A stretch of 64,000 nucleotides of DNA from Rhinopithecus roxellana (lineage: Eukaryota > Chordata > Mammalia > Primates > Cercopithecidae). The DNA is taken from contig NC_044557.1 in the NCBI RefSeq assembly GCF_007565055.1, positions 82,285,019 through 82,349,018 of the forward strand. Direction: 5' to 3'. Each line of letters opens with the position of its first letter. Position 1 is the first letter of the stretch. Of this stretch, positions 11,821 through 22,355 are shown one piece after another. The translations under genes and the position numbers were made by a program. The notes beneath the pieces were generated by a model, which was not told where the DNA came from, made no database searches, and saw only the letters and a list, made by a program, of their open reading frames with translations.

Positions 11821-11930
11821 ATTTTGGAAGTCATTTCTAACCATGAAGCGTCATACTCTGTACTCTCGAAGTAATGTGGACTTTAGAGATTGGTTTCTAC
11901 ATCTTCCTAAATTGTGATGTCTTCAAAGGC

Positions 11931-11973
11931 AAAAAAAAAAAAAAAAAAAAAAAAAAAAGAAAAAGAAAAAAAA
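11931..11973 (+). repeat. A-rich homopolymer tract
   Basis: Twenty-eight uninterrupted A residues, then two further A runs broken by G. No Alu or L1 body is joined to it and no AATAAA lies just upstream, so its origin is unexplained. Confidence 0.9.
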
Positions 11974-12135
11974 CATTGTCACAATGATCTCTGTGTCCAC
12001 AGTACCTGATTCATGCACGTACCTCAGTCAATGCGTATAGATTGATGGATAGATAAATCTTAGGCCCCCAATATCTAGAATAATGTCTTTTCCTTAATGC
12101 CTGCATGTCTCTATAAACTAATTACTTAATGTAGG

Positions 12136-12617
12136 TGTTGCCAAGGAAAGAAACTGTGAAAGGAAAATAAATCTTGGTTCCCCCAAATCACTAAGCTAAA
12201 GGGAAAAGTCAAGCTGGGAACTGCTCAGGACTAACCTGCCTCCCATTCTATTCAGTCACCTCTCTGCTCACTGAGATAAATGTGTATCTGATTTTCTCCT
12301 TTGAAGAGGCAAATCAGAAACTCAAAGGAACACAACCATTTGTATCTTATCTACCTACGACGTCCCGCCTTTGCTTCAAGTTGTCCCGCCTTTGCTTCAA
12401 GTTGTCCCGCCTTTTCCAGAATGAACCAATGTTCATCTTACATATGTTGATTGATGTCTCCTGTCTCCCTAAAATGTATAAAACCAGGCTGTGCTCTGAC
12501 TGCCTTGGGCACATGTCATCAGTACCTCTTGAGGCTGTGTCATGGGTGTGCATCCTCAGTCTTGGCAAAATAAACTTTCTAAATTAAATGAGACCCGTCT
12601 CAGATATTTAGGATTCA
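12136..12617 (+). mobile_element. Solo ERV LTR with promoter-like and poly(A) elements
   Basis: A 482-bp LTR read as TG...CA. It has the layout expected of a retroviral LTR: CCAAT at 12426-12430, a TATAAAA box at 12477-12483 and an AATAAA poly(A) signal at 12569-12574. I recognise the family text, such as 'cttgggcacatgtcatcagt' and 'caaaataaactttctaaatt', as a common primate LTR, probably ERV1 class, but cannot assign its Repbase name. A 21-base unit is repeated at 12362-12417. No retroviral gag, pol or env sequence is next to it, and no clean target duplication was found. Confidence 0.7.
12362..12417 (+). repeat. 21-bp tandem repeat inside the LTR
   Basis: Units start at 12362, 12383 and 12404, each beginning GTCCCGCCTTTGCTTCAAG, with the third incomplete. 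They lie just upstream of the CCAAT and TATA elements. Confidence 0.95.
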
Positions 12618-13237
12618 TGAAGCTTTTTGAGCTTTGGATTTAGAACTTACGTTTCCTAAAACACTTTCATTTGTAGGCAATAGAGGCTTGACAAACTGAT
12701 TTAGGCAAAAAGTAATTTTAGTTTCATACAACAGGAAAGTCAAATGAGTACCTTCAGGTATTACTTGATATGGACATTCAAAAAAAGTCAACAGGGTTCT
12801 CTTTCTTTCTGTCTCCATATCTTAGACATGTCTCTCTATAGTTCCTCTCTGTGATAGCTTCCAGTAGCCCAAGACTTAGCATAGCAAACTCAGCAGTCCC
12901 CAAAAAAATACATGTTCCCTAATATTTGTATAAAACATGTATCAGGGAGTATTTTGATTGCTTGACCCAGTCTGGACATGTGTCTATCTTGAATCACTAT
13001 GGCCAAGAATTTGGGGGTATTTTACTAGACACATCTAGGTCACATGTTCACCTGTGAGACTAGAGGAGAGGGCCAGCTGGGTTAGCCCCACACAGGCTCC
13101 AGAATGGAGAAGGGTTATGTTCCAGAAGAGGGACAAACCAACATATGCCCATCACTGTTCTGTAGCTGATACCTCCTTCTAGACTCAGTCAGCTCAAAGG
13201 TTTTGCCTGGGACCCACATGATTCTAGATTTCTTCTT
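12618..13237. other. Unannotated stretch
   Basis: No repeat or exon recognised. Confidence 0.35.
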
Positions 13238-13561
13238 GGCCTGGTGCAGTGGCTCACGCTTGTAATCCTAGCACTTTGGAAGGCCGAGGCAGAGAGATTG
13301 CCTGAGCTCAGGAGTTCGAGACCACCCTGGGCAACATGGTGAAACTCCATCTCTACTAAAACACAAAAATTTAGCCGGGCGTGGTGGCAGTCACCTGTAA
13401 TCCCAGCTACTCAGGAGGCTGAGGCAGGAGAATCACTTGAACCCAGGAGGTGGAGGTTGCAGTGAGCCGAGATTGTGCCACTGCACTTCAGCTGGGGCAA
13501 CAGAAAGAGACTCCATTTCAAAATAAATACATAAATAAATTAATGAAATAGATTTCTTCTT
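13225..13561 (+). mobile_element. AluS SINE with 13-bp target duplication
   Basis: Full-length Alu body at 13238-13548 with an (AAAT)-like tail. The 13-base TAGATTTCTTCTT at 13225-13237 is repeated exactly at 13549-13561, which defines the insertion site. Confidence 0.95.
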
Positions 13562-14305
13562 GCCGTCTTCTTGCCACCGTTATCGTCCTGCAGTCACCTC
13601 AGTGTGTTTCTTCAGTGTCTCCCCTTGGCTCCACCCCTTCCTGCACTGCCAAAATATAATTGATAGTTTAGTAGGCAGAAAGGAGTGAGCATCCCAGGAT
13701 TGGGGAAGTTGCTTTACCTTCTGACTAATTCAAACCTAGGGTCTAAGGTAACTGGAGCAAGTCCCTGGTGATGCCACACAAGAAGATTCTGCTTCTAGGC
13801 ATTCCTTTCTGACAGGAAAGAAATTCATGTTGAGCTTATTAATTGACTCCATCAGCCTGTCAAGAAAGCACTTGGTAGTTACGCTAATCAAGCCATTTGT
13901 TTTTTCTAGTTGAGATCAGAGTTATTCTCCAAAATCTTCAGAAGGCACCGGATTCCTCTAGCCGCTGAAAAGATGGGTTCCTTGAACAATACAAGTATCT
14001 AAAAGTCTCTGTTTGCCAAATTTGCCAGCACCTGTTGAATGTAGTTTTTCTCCCAATAGAAGAAAAGCTTCTCAGGATTGTACACCTAGAGGTTCAAACA
14101 TAAATTCTAGATATAATAGAGCCCTAGAGCCACCTACCCCTTTCCAGACCCTTGCCTCCTCCTACCAAGCCACACCAGAGCTTCTCTGAAATCTCAACCC
14201 AAGCCAGACCTTGTGGAAGACTTCCTAAAGCACTTTGGCCTGCCTGAGCATTCGTGAGGTCAGTGTCTTCTGCTTTTCTCTCTAGCACTTCCTAGGATAT
14301 ATTTA
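13562..14305. other. Unannotated stretch
   Basis: No recognisable element. Confidence 0.35.
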
Positions 14306-14309
14306 ACAC

Positions 14310-14575
14310 TCCCATGATCTCATTTATTAATAATGTGGACTAACAACTTTACAGTTTGCAAATAATCTTTTTCAAGCATTATTGTGGATAACTTTCCCAA
14401 CAGCATGGAGAGATAAATAGAATTACTGTGCTCTAAGAGCTGAGAAAACTGAGATTCAAAGAGTATTATGTAATAGTTTAAGGTCACATGGCTAGTAAGT
14501 GGCAGAGTCAGGTCTCAAACTTATGTCCTCTCATTACAAATTCCTTAACTTTTGTTCCATAATACAGTCTCTAAT
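14310..14575 (-). mobile_element. MIR SINE
   Basis: Antisense MIR landmarks: 'agctgagaaaactgagattc', then 'aaggtcacatggctagtaag', 'tggcagagtcaggtctcaaa', and a decayed tRNA-like end near 14560. Confidence 0.75.
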
Positions 14576-14904
14576 TATATCCTGTTGGATGATTTTGACT
14601 CCCAATAAGTCTGCAACCTTGAGAATACAAAGCAGACTTTTGTTTTGTTTGCCTCTGAGTTCTACCTGTAGAAAGCCTAGCGTAACTCTGTGTGTGGGAT
14701 TGGTATTCCAAAATAGTTTGTTGTCTGAGGAATAAACCATTTGCCACTGCGTTCCTGGTGAACTGAGTTGTCATGGGGATTCAGCTTTGTAGGCAGGGTC
14801 TTACTGTCAACTCTAAGAAAGGGAGGCCATACCTTCACTGGCATCTGGAGGATGTGCAAAGTGAAGCCTTCCTGTGCTAGTGGTGAAAATTGATCATTCA
14901 CACA

Positions 14905-15045
14905 TCCATTCATTCAACCAACACTATTTTCTGTCTTCTATGTACCAGGCAGAGTGATAGGTGCTGACTATACATTGGTAGATAATATACAGACACACCC
15001 AACCCAGAAGAGCTTACACCTCTTCGAGGGTCTTGGACTCTAATA
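14905..15045 (-). mobile_element. L2 LINE 3' end, antisense
   Basis: 'catccattcattcaaccaac', 'tctatgtaccaggcagagtg' and 'agaagagcttacacctc' are the reverse of the L2 terminus. Confidence 0.65.
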
Positions 15046-15084
15046 GGAGTCATCTAATGATGATGTCTTCATTGTTCTCATCTG

Positions 15085-15650
15085 TATTCATTTTCTACTG
15101 ATGAATAACACATGACCACGAAATTTGCAAACTAAAACAATACCAACTCATTAACTCACACTGTGAAAACTCACCTGCGTTATCTGCTAAATGTCTCACA
15201 AAACCAAAATCAAAGGTCAGCCAGGTGGAGTTTTTATCTGAAGCTTCTGAAGAAGAATCTCCCTCGCAGCTCATTCTGGTTGCAGACAGAGTCCAGTTCC
15301 TTGTACTTGTAAGATTAAGGTCCCTGTTTTTTTGCTGGCTATCATCTGGGGTTTTCTCTCAGTTCCCACAGGCTACCCTTAGGTCTTTTCCATGGGGCCA
15401 CCTCCATCTTTAAGTCTCATACTTCCCCTTTTGCTACCAGCTGGAGAAAGCTCTGCTCTTAAAGGATTCATGTCATTAGGCCAGGACCACACAGATAGTC
15501 TCCCTTTCTTATAGTCAGTCTCACCATATAACATCACCTACTCACCGAGTAATAGGTCATGATACCCACAGGTTCCGCCCACACTCACAGGGAAGAAGAT
15601 TGTACAAGGCATGGATCACTGGGGTCAGCTTAGAATCTGCCTGCACATCA
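15085..15650 (-). mobile_element. Ancient LTR-type (MLT1/MER-like) repeat, antisense
   Basis: The order 'gacagagtccagttccttgt', 'ttgctggctatcatctgggg', 'catggggccacctccatctt' and 'aggattcatgtcattaggcc' matches an old mammalian LTR that I know by sequence but not securely by name. Confidence 0.5.
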
Positions 15651-15654
15651 CCTC

Positions 15655-16118
15655 TGCCCAACTTCAGTCACTTAATCACTGCACATGGGCATTTGCCACA
15701 ATCTAACAAGTGTTTTTTTCCCTGTCCTGTCTCATCCATATTTAATCAGAGGTCACAACACCATACCTTTCCATGTGCCAGTCTCTCTTCTTGGAATGCT
15801 TTCCCTGATGCTTATCCTCCAACAAAATCCCCCTTAAACTTAATCCTCCTTAAGTCTCAAAGGTTACACCCTCTGAGGGTCTTCTCAGCACTCAGCCACC
15901 CATCAGAGTTAAATAATCCCTTCCCCGTGTTTTTTATGAGACAATCCATCTCATCACACCAGAATCTAACCCAGACTAATACTGTCTTAAACACCAGACT
16001 ATGAGGTCTCTGACATCAGAGTTTGTGTTTCATTCATCTTTGGTTTCCCAGGGCCTCCCACAGATCTTGGCACATAGTAAGTGCTTGGAAAGTGTTTGTC
16101 AAATTTGAATTGACCTGA
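15655..16118 (+). mobile_element. L2 LINE 3' portion
   Basis: 'gtctctcttcttggaatgct' is followed by 'actatgaggtctctgacatc' and the L2 tail 'ggcacatagtaagtgcttgg'. The 134-codon frame at 15600-16004 comes from this region and shows no intact reverse transcriptase. Confidence 0.7.
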
Positions 16119-16239
16119 ACTTTCTATCCTCTGTTCTGCGGATTCACGATCGGAAGAGCAGCACAGATTTGAAATCTAGTTTGGGGCATAAAGTAGAATA
16201 TCTGTAATTTTTACCTCTTAGTGTGGATTATTTGGTGTT

Positions 16240-16795
16240 CTGATTATTGAACTCTAACAAGCCATTATGAAACCACCACACCACCGGTTTCCATCCCTGT
16301 AATCAACATGGGATTTCCTTACTACCCCATCGAAGTATAGACTCACCTGTGACTCAGGCTTTGCTAATAAGAGGCACCGTGATTGATTCCAAGATGGGCA
16401 TCTGATGCAATTCAGCTGATAACATGCCTTCCATCTTCTTATACCCTTTGGGAAAGCAGTTTTCTCTTTCCATTGGACTTGTGGAGCTGGTAGAATAATG
16501 GCTTGGAGCAACTAGTGGCTTTCTCTGCCACCCTCTAAAGGAAAACTCACAATGAACCAATACAGAAAAAGTATAGAACTAAGAGATGACAATAGAGAAA
16601 CACTGAGCCCTGAAGACATCATGAGCCACTGGACTGAGCCACGCCCAAAGCTTGTCATCTTTTGAATTGGCCAATAAATGAAATCTCTTCTTACATTTCC
16701 ACTGACACACTTTCCCATTTATTAATTGAGTTGGGTTTCTGTTACTTGCAACCAAAACCAAAACCCTGAAAAACACAAGATAGTAATCTCTAATT
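16240..16795 (+). mobile_element. MLT1-type MaLR LTR
   Basis: The right half is distinctive: 'gccaataaatgaaatctctt' with a poly(A) signal AATAAA at 16673-16678, then 'attgagttgggtttctgtta' and 'cttgcaaccaaaaccaaaac', the usual MLT1 3' end. The left half is more diverged. Confidence 0.65.
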
Positions 16796-17834
16796 ATGGG
16801 CAAAAAATCCAAAACTAACTAACCCCTTCTTATCTCATGAAAGTCTTAATGAAAACTGAACAAATGGGGTCACTGGAAATGCCACTGCTTCCAACGTCTT
16901 CAATACTAACCTGCTGAATCCTTTTTACTTTGTGTTGGAATGCAGAGACCAAGGATTTGGGGACTAATACTGTAATGAGCAACAGGACAGAGTATTGTTC
17001 ATTATCTTCAGAAGCAGCAACTTAAGTCTTGCAGCCAAGTTTTTCCGAAGGGACCCCAGGTGTGCAATTTGCAAGCAAATGACAATTGACATGACTATTG
17101 ATTGCTTTGACCAGCTAATTATGAGTCTGTAATTTCCTAGGCCCTAGAATTTCTCTCCCATTTCCTATATTGGAACTCCCCTTGGATCTCATTTGTTTAC
17201 CCTTAAATCATCCCTAGAGAGGAACTTCTTCTCTCATCAGCCTTCCCCACATCCTTCTCCATCCTGCTGGCGTCTCAATAGCTGTGTCACCAGATTTCGA
17301 AGGGACTTTCAACTAATTGCATAATCAGCTCTTCCTCTGAGACATCCCCCACCGCCATCATTACCTCAGGGTGTTGGAACTTTGCTGTAAGCTGCTGACA
17401 GATCATTAAAGATCCCAGCTGTTCCTGGTCCATAACAACCCCTTTCAACTGGGTCTCCTTCCAGGAACAGCTGCAAAAGCTCCAGAAAGGAAGGGAGGAG
17501 ACACATTTAGCACGATAACAAATCAGTAGGGAGTGGCCAGTTTACCCAGAAAGGCTGCGATGCAGTTACACCCACCCAGCAACTCTCCCCACCCCTGCTA
17601 GGAGAGAGACAAATTTGTGCTACCTCTGTGTGAAAACTCTTCATAACCAAAGGAATGAAATCAAGAATCACAACCCACCCCTGCTCCCTGGAGAGGAGCC
17701 TGGACAAAGTTCTTGCTTTTTCTATCATGATTCACAAAAAGGCCTGTCAGTGGTTACAAGAAGATTATTATCTTGCATACACATACATGTAACATATATT
17801 CACACCAAATTAACAACATGGAAGAAGTAGCTGT
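16796..17834. other. Unannotated stretch
   Basis: About 1 kb without a recognisable repeat, exon or RNA gene. Short open frames only. Confidence 0.35.
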
Positions 17835-17882
17835 CATCTATCTCATGCAGGGCACTGGGCAAAGGGTTCAACATATGTTTGC
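17835..17882 (-). mobile_element. MIR SINE, left part of a split copy
   Basis: 'tcatgcagggcactgggcaa' and the following bases fit the antisense MIR segment before its core. The copy resumes at 18964 after an AluS insertion. Confidence 0.5.
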
Positions 17883-18107
17883 AGACTGGGCATGGTGGCT
17901 CATACCTGTAATCCCAGCACTTTGTTAGGCCAAGGCGAGTGGATCACCTGAGATCAAGGGTTCAAGACCAGCCTGGCCAACATGGCAAAACCATCTCTAC
18001 TAAAAATACAAAAAATGTAGCTCCGTGTGGTGGCACACGCCTGTAGTCCCAGCTACTCAGGAGACTGAGACAGGAGAATTGCTTGAACTCCTGGGAGGCG
18101 GAGGTTG
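17883..18107 (+). mobile_element. AluS SINE, first part (split by an LTR)
   Basis: Left monomer and start of the right monomer up to 'ggcggaggttg'. The Alu is cut at the GTTG tetranucleotide by an LTR insertion and resumes at 18871. Its own target duplication ATATGTTTGC lies at 17873-17882 and 18954-18963. Confidence 0.95.
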
Positions 18108-18870
18108 TGTTGGGGGGGGGGCGGTTCCTTGCTCCCAGAGCTCCCAACATGGTGGCGGGCCACTTCCAAGATGGTGGCAAGCCTCGTGTTCTCTGACCTG
18201 GGGTTCTTGGCCTCACAGATTCCAAGGAATGGAATCTTGGGCTATGGGGTGAGTGTTACAGCTCTATTAGAAGCAGTGGATCACAGAAGAGAACCGTGGA
18301 ACCCAGTGACTAGTGTTCAGCTCGATTAGGACGAGCCCAGGCACTTAGCTGTGCACGAACAATGGCAAGCCTTTAGCCCGATGGGGAGTGGCAATGGACA
18401 CCTCGCTGGATCAGGAGCACAGCAGACACCCTGCTGGATCCGGAGGGATGGAAGTCAGCGGCAGGTCTGCGACAGCCGCAAACAGCAGTGGTGGATGGTG
18501 AGCGAAAGCTCAACTCCAGCCCTAACACAACACGGACCAGAGGATTGCAGTTATAAGATTTAATAGAGTGAAATAGAGTGAAGACAGAGCTCCCACATAA
18601 GGGGAGGGGACCCAAAGGGGGTTGCCTGCAGGCTTGAATGCCTGGGTTTATATCCTGATCCTTGTCCCTCCCGCTGTGCTCTCAGGCAATAGATGATTGG
18701 CTATTTATTTACCTCCTGTTTTTAACTAATTCGCATTTTAGTGAGCTCTCTGATTGGTCGGGTGTGGGCTAAGTTGCAAGCCCTGTGTTTAAAGGTGGAT
18801 GAGGTCACCTTCCCAGCTAGGCTTAGGGATTCTTAGTCAGCCTAGGAAATCCAGCTAGTCCTGTCTGTCA
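18108..18870 (-). mobile_element. HERV-W/HERV17 (LTR17-like) solo LTR, antisense
   Basis: A 763-bp solo LTR bounded by TG/CA and by the 4-bp duplication GTTG (18104-18107 and 18871-18874). On the minus strand it reads from 'tgacagacaggactagctgg' and shows two CCAAT boxes (18753-18757 and 18696-18700), a GATATAAA box (18647-18654) and an ATTAAA poly(A) signal (18559-18564), followed by the long R-U5 region typical of this family. No internal retroviral genes remain, so it arose by LTR-LTR recombination or an equivalent loss. The family call rests on recall of the HERV-W LTR. Confidence 0.87.
18647..18757 (-). promoter_or_regulatory. CCAAT and TATA elements of the HERV-W-type LTR
   Basis: On the minus strand, CCAAT motifs (reverse of ATTGG at 18753-18757 and 18696-18700) precede a TATAAA box (18648-18653). 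The order and spacing match an LTR U3 promoter that would fire toward lower coordinates. Activity is not shown by sequence. Confidence 0.6.
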
Positions 18871-18953
18871 GTTGCAGTGAGTCAAGATCGCATCACTGCA
18901 CTCCAGCCTGGACAACAGAGCAAGACTCTGTCTCAGAAAAAAAAAAAAAAAAG
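18871..18953 (+). mobile_element. AluS SINE, 3' part and A tail
   Basis: Continues the Alu from GTTGCAGTGAG through 'ctccagcctggacaacagag' to an A tail. The break is in frame with the first part, the only extra bases being the duplicated GTTG. Confidence 0.95.
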
Positions 18954-18963
18954 ATATGTTTGC

Positions 18964-19125
18964 TTATGAATTCTTCCTTACAAACAAATCATTGATTGAT
19001 AAGGAAACCAAGGCACAAAGAGATTGAATAACTTGTCCAAGTTTGCACAACTCAGAAGTAGTGGAGCTGGGATCTGAACTCAAGTCTATCTGACTCAAGC
19101 CTATACTGTCAACTCTAATCCCATT
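18964..19125 (-). mobile_element. MIR SINE, right part of the split copy
   Basis: 'gataaggaaaccaaggcaca', 'aacttgtccaagtttgcaca' and 'gagctgggatctgaactcaa' are the antisense MIR core and 5' region. It joins the piece ending at 17882. Confidence 0.75.
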
Positions 19126-19239
19126 CCAATATAAGCCCCATTCAATTGCCTAATTGGTACAGAGTCTGGGATTTAGTGGGCACCATTAAAGTTTGGTTTA
19201 ATGAATTTATTTTAATGAAGGCAAATTCATGCCACTATT

Positions 19240-19510
19240 CTTTTACACATATTGCTTTCTCTTCTGAAATGCGCTTTAGCCCAACCACTTTATCTACCTG
19301 GAAAACACTGAATGATTGTGCAAGATGTATCTTAATTCTCATGTACAATATACAAAGACTTTACAAGAAAGCCCCCTTCCTTTGTTCAGTGGACAGTCTT
19401 AGTCATTCCCTCCACATTGTCTCTATTATTGCCTATGTGGCAGAATTCTGTATGTATCAAAAACTTTGTCTGCCTACCCCATGAGAGCTAAGCAACATTG
19501 TCTTGAACTT
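19240..19510 (+). mobile_element. L2 LINE 3' fragment
   Basis: 'attgctttctcttctgaaat' then 'gaaagcccccttcctttgtt' and 'taccccatgagagctaagca' follow the L2 3' order loosely. Confidence 0.5.
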
Positions 19511-19968
19511 TCTCTTTTCATGGCTTCAGGAACTGCTCCCTCAATATTTCTGCTAATTCTCAAGGGTTTTACATCTCCTCCTCTGTTCTATCTCTCAAGC
19601 TCCAGTTTCCTCTATTATTGTTTTTGTCTATCACTACGCCACTTGGGAATAAAATTTAACACCTTTAATTTCTACTATACATCAATGTCAGTTTTTCATG
19701 AGCCTTGTAATTTGGGAGGGAGGGCAGCAAACGGAGTCAAGTAGTGTAGCACTCCGCTTTCTACCATCTTGTTTGCTCCTACCCTTACCCCTCTCCCCAC
19801 TCCTCTTATAAGCAATGCAATTCCTCAATTTCTTCACACAATGTATACAGAGCAATTTTCCCCGAAATCCTGGTACCAACTAACATCAAGGCCTTGGAAG
19901 GAAGGAACAGCAAGGGATGACAGTGGAGTATAGGAAAAGGGGTGGGGACTCAAATCATACCCAAATCC
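19511..19968. other. Unannotated stretch
   Basis: No element recognised. Pyrimidine-rich stretches near 19570-19630 and 19770-19805. Confidence 0.3.
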
Positions 19969-19969
19969 C

Positions 19970-20475
19970 TCATGTATTTAATAATTATTTCTTGAGTATC
20001 CCCTATCTGTGACGTAATTAGGACACAGAGATGAAGTAAAACAAGATGTCTTTTGTTATGAAGGTTACTTCCTAGTAGAAGGAACACAAAGCAAATGAAT
20101 AAACACAGTGCTTTCCGATCGTGATGATGTGAAAGTAGCCTGTGGGGTGGATGGTGACTAATTAAGGTAGAGTGGCCCAGGCATGGCCTTTCCTTAGAGG
20201 TGATATTTTAGCTGAGAATTGGAGAGGTGAAAAATCAGCCATGCCATGAACTTGAGACAAGGGTTATAAACTGAAAGAACTATTAGGACAAAAACTCTGA
20301 GCAGCAAGCTTTTGTGTGTTCTGGAAAAAGAAAAGTGAGAAAGTAGCCATAAAATATGAAGACAGAGACAGATAGTGGCAGAACACATAAAAGGCTTTTT
20401 TCTTAATTTCAGTGGAAATCTATGGGATATTTTTGACATATGAATGACCCAATCTAATCGCCAAAACACTTTTGT
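19970..20475 (-). mobile_element. L2 LINE fragment, antisense
   Basis: Pieces of reversed L2 in order: 'taattatttcttgagtatcc', 'tacttcctagtagaaggaac', 'gtgatattttagctgagaat', 'gaaatctatgggatattttt'. Substantially diverged. Confidence 0.5.
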
Positions 20476-20489
20476 CCAAACAAAATAAA

Positions 20490-20600
20490 CACTTCTTCCT
20501 TTTTATGAATATATTTTCCTTACCAGATTGTGAGTTCCTTGAAACAGATAGGCATTGGACAAGTTGCCTTATATAAAATAATGAAATTACATAGACATAT
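20490..20600 (+). mobile_element. L2-like 3' fragment
   Basis: 'accagattgtgagttccttg' followed by a tract in the position of the L2 'gggcagggac' motif. Weak. Confidence 0.4.
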
Positions 20601-20739
20601 TTTTATGTTTTTTATTCTTCTAATTTCATGTTTTGCAAATGAATGAAAAATGCTTGAACAAATGAATAAATTATTATTAAAAATACATGCTTAACATGCA
20701 TTTCAATATTTAAATGTACATGTAAAGCAAAGTTGACAG

Positions 20740-21374
20740 CAATAAAAGGAGAAGTAAACAAATCTGCAATCATCATCTAAGGGTTAAAGAAAAGTCATGA
20801 GAAAAATTAAAAATTATTTAAACTGAATGGCAATGAGAATACTGTATGTCAAAACTGAGATATAAAGCAAAAATAGTGCATATATTAGAACAAAAGATTT
20901 AAAATTAATGTTCTAAACTTTCATTTTAAGAGGATAAGAAGTAAAATTAAATCTAAAGTAAGTAGAAAAAAGGAAATAATAATAAAAGTAGATATCAATG
21001 AGCTAAAAAACAGAAAAACAATTAAAAAATCAACAAAGGCAATAAAACACATGTTTTAAAAATATTAACAAATTGTTAAACCCCAAACAACACTGATCAG
21101 GAAAAATAAGATAGAAGACATAATATCAAGGGAAAAAAAAAGAAAGCCATTATTGCAATTTCTATAGAAATTGTAAGGCAAGTGCAATAAATATATCCTA
21201 CAAAATGCTCTTAGCCAGAATGTGTAAATATGTAAAGAATTACTACAAATTAATAAAAAGGAAAACAAATAATCAAACTTTTTTCAAAAGTAAAAACATT
21301 AAAAGGTAATTCACATAAAAGAATATACAAATGTAAATTAACAAATAAATGTATTAGTCATCAAGGAAATGCAA
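20740..21374 (+). mobile_element. Ancient L1M ORF2 portion, left part
   Basis: A very AT-rich L1 ORF2 remnant: 'gtagatatcaatgagctaaa', 'cagaaaaacaattaaaaaat', 'accccaaacaacactgatca', then 'attactacaaattaataaaa' and 'gtcatcaaggaaatgcaaa'. No intact reading frame. Confidence 0.7.
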
Positions 21375-21413
21375 AGAAATGACAAAAACTGCGATTACTT
21401 TTGCACCAACCTA
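21375..21413 (+). mobile_element. Half MADE1 (mariner MITE) element
   Basis: Bases 21375-21413 match one terminal inverted repeat of MADE1, ending 'acttttgcaccaacctaa' next to TA. The other half is missing, so no 80-bp hairpin can form. Confidence 0.8.
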
Positions 21414-21998
21414 ATACTACCACACCTACATAAGGATAACTAAAATTTTTAAACTAACAAAATTAAGTTTGGGTGAAGATAAAGAACAACCGGAATTTGC
21501 GAACACTGCTAGAGGAACCACAAATTAATACCCTTTTAACACTGTGTCTCTGTAACTCATCAGTTCCAATCTTGTAGATACACCCCTCCAAAAGATCTGC
21601 TTATGTGTAACAAATGCAGGTATGACAATTTTCATAGCAGCTCTATCATCATATCCCCAAACTAGAAATACCAAGAGCAGGATGGATGAATCTCACAGAG
21701 AGTATTACACAAAAGAAGCTAGACACAATCAGCTTCATGCTGTATAAGTCCATTTCTATGAAATTCAAAATCACAAAACTAACCCATAGTGCTAGAGATG
21801 TCCTTCCAGGTGGTGTGTATTGGTGGTAAGAGTCATGAACAAGCCTTCTGGGGCACTGGAAATGTTCTATGTCTTGAGCTGCATGATAATCCCATAGGTG
21901 TGCATAGATGTAAGAGTTTATTGAACCCTATGCCTAAAATCTGTTTACTTCAGTGTTTGTGAATGAGGCCTCAGTTAAAAGGTACAAAACAAAAGTTA
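21414..21998 (+). mobile_element. Ancient L1M ORF2 3' end and 3' UTR
   Basis: Continues the L1M after the MADE1 piece: 'tcatagcagctctatcatca', 'aggatggatgaatctcacag', 'gtataagtccatttctatga', then the L1ME-type 3' UTR with 'tctatgtcttgagctgcatg'. Confidence 0.75.
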
Positions 21999-22058
21999 TG
22001 TATTATTTAAACATTCCTTAAACAAACAAAAACAAGTTATTCATTAAAGCAATAGTCA

Positions 22059-22354
22059 TGCCGCATGCGGTGGCTCATGCCTTTAATCCCAACACTTTGA
22101 GAGGCCAAGGAGGGTGGATCACTTGAGCCCAGGAGTTCAAGGCCAGCCTGAGCAACATGGTGAAATCCCATCTCTACAAAAAACACAAAAAGTAGCCAGG
22201 TGTGGTGGCGTGCATTTGTAGTGCCACCTACTTGGGAGACCAAGGCAGGAGAAGTGCTTGAGCTGCGGAGGTCGAAGCTGCACCGATCATGCCACTGCCC
22301 TCTAGCCTGGGCAACGGAGTAAGACCCTGTCTCAAAAGAAAAAAAAAAAAAATC
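22059..22354 (+). mobile_element. AluJb-type SINE
   Basis: Old dimeric Alu with 'ggatcacttgagcccaggag' and 'ctacaaaaaacacaaaaagt' in the left arm and 'gaccctgtctcaaaagaaaa' at the end. It explains the 123-codon antisense frame here. Confidence 0.92.
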
Positions 22355-22355
22355 A

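Noticed and set aside
15600..16004. 134-codon sense frame
   Set aside because: Lies mostly in a decayed L2 3' portion; not a gene.
18105..18615. Several 70-80-codon frames in the HERV-W-type LTR
   Set aside because: They cross LTR R-U5 non-coding sequence; a solo LTR carries no viral genes.
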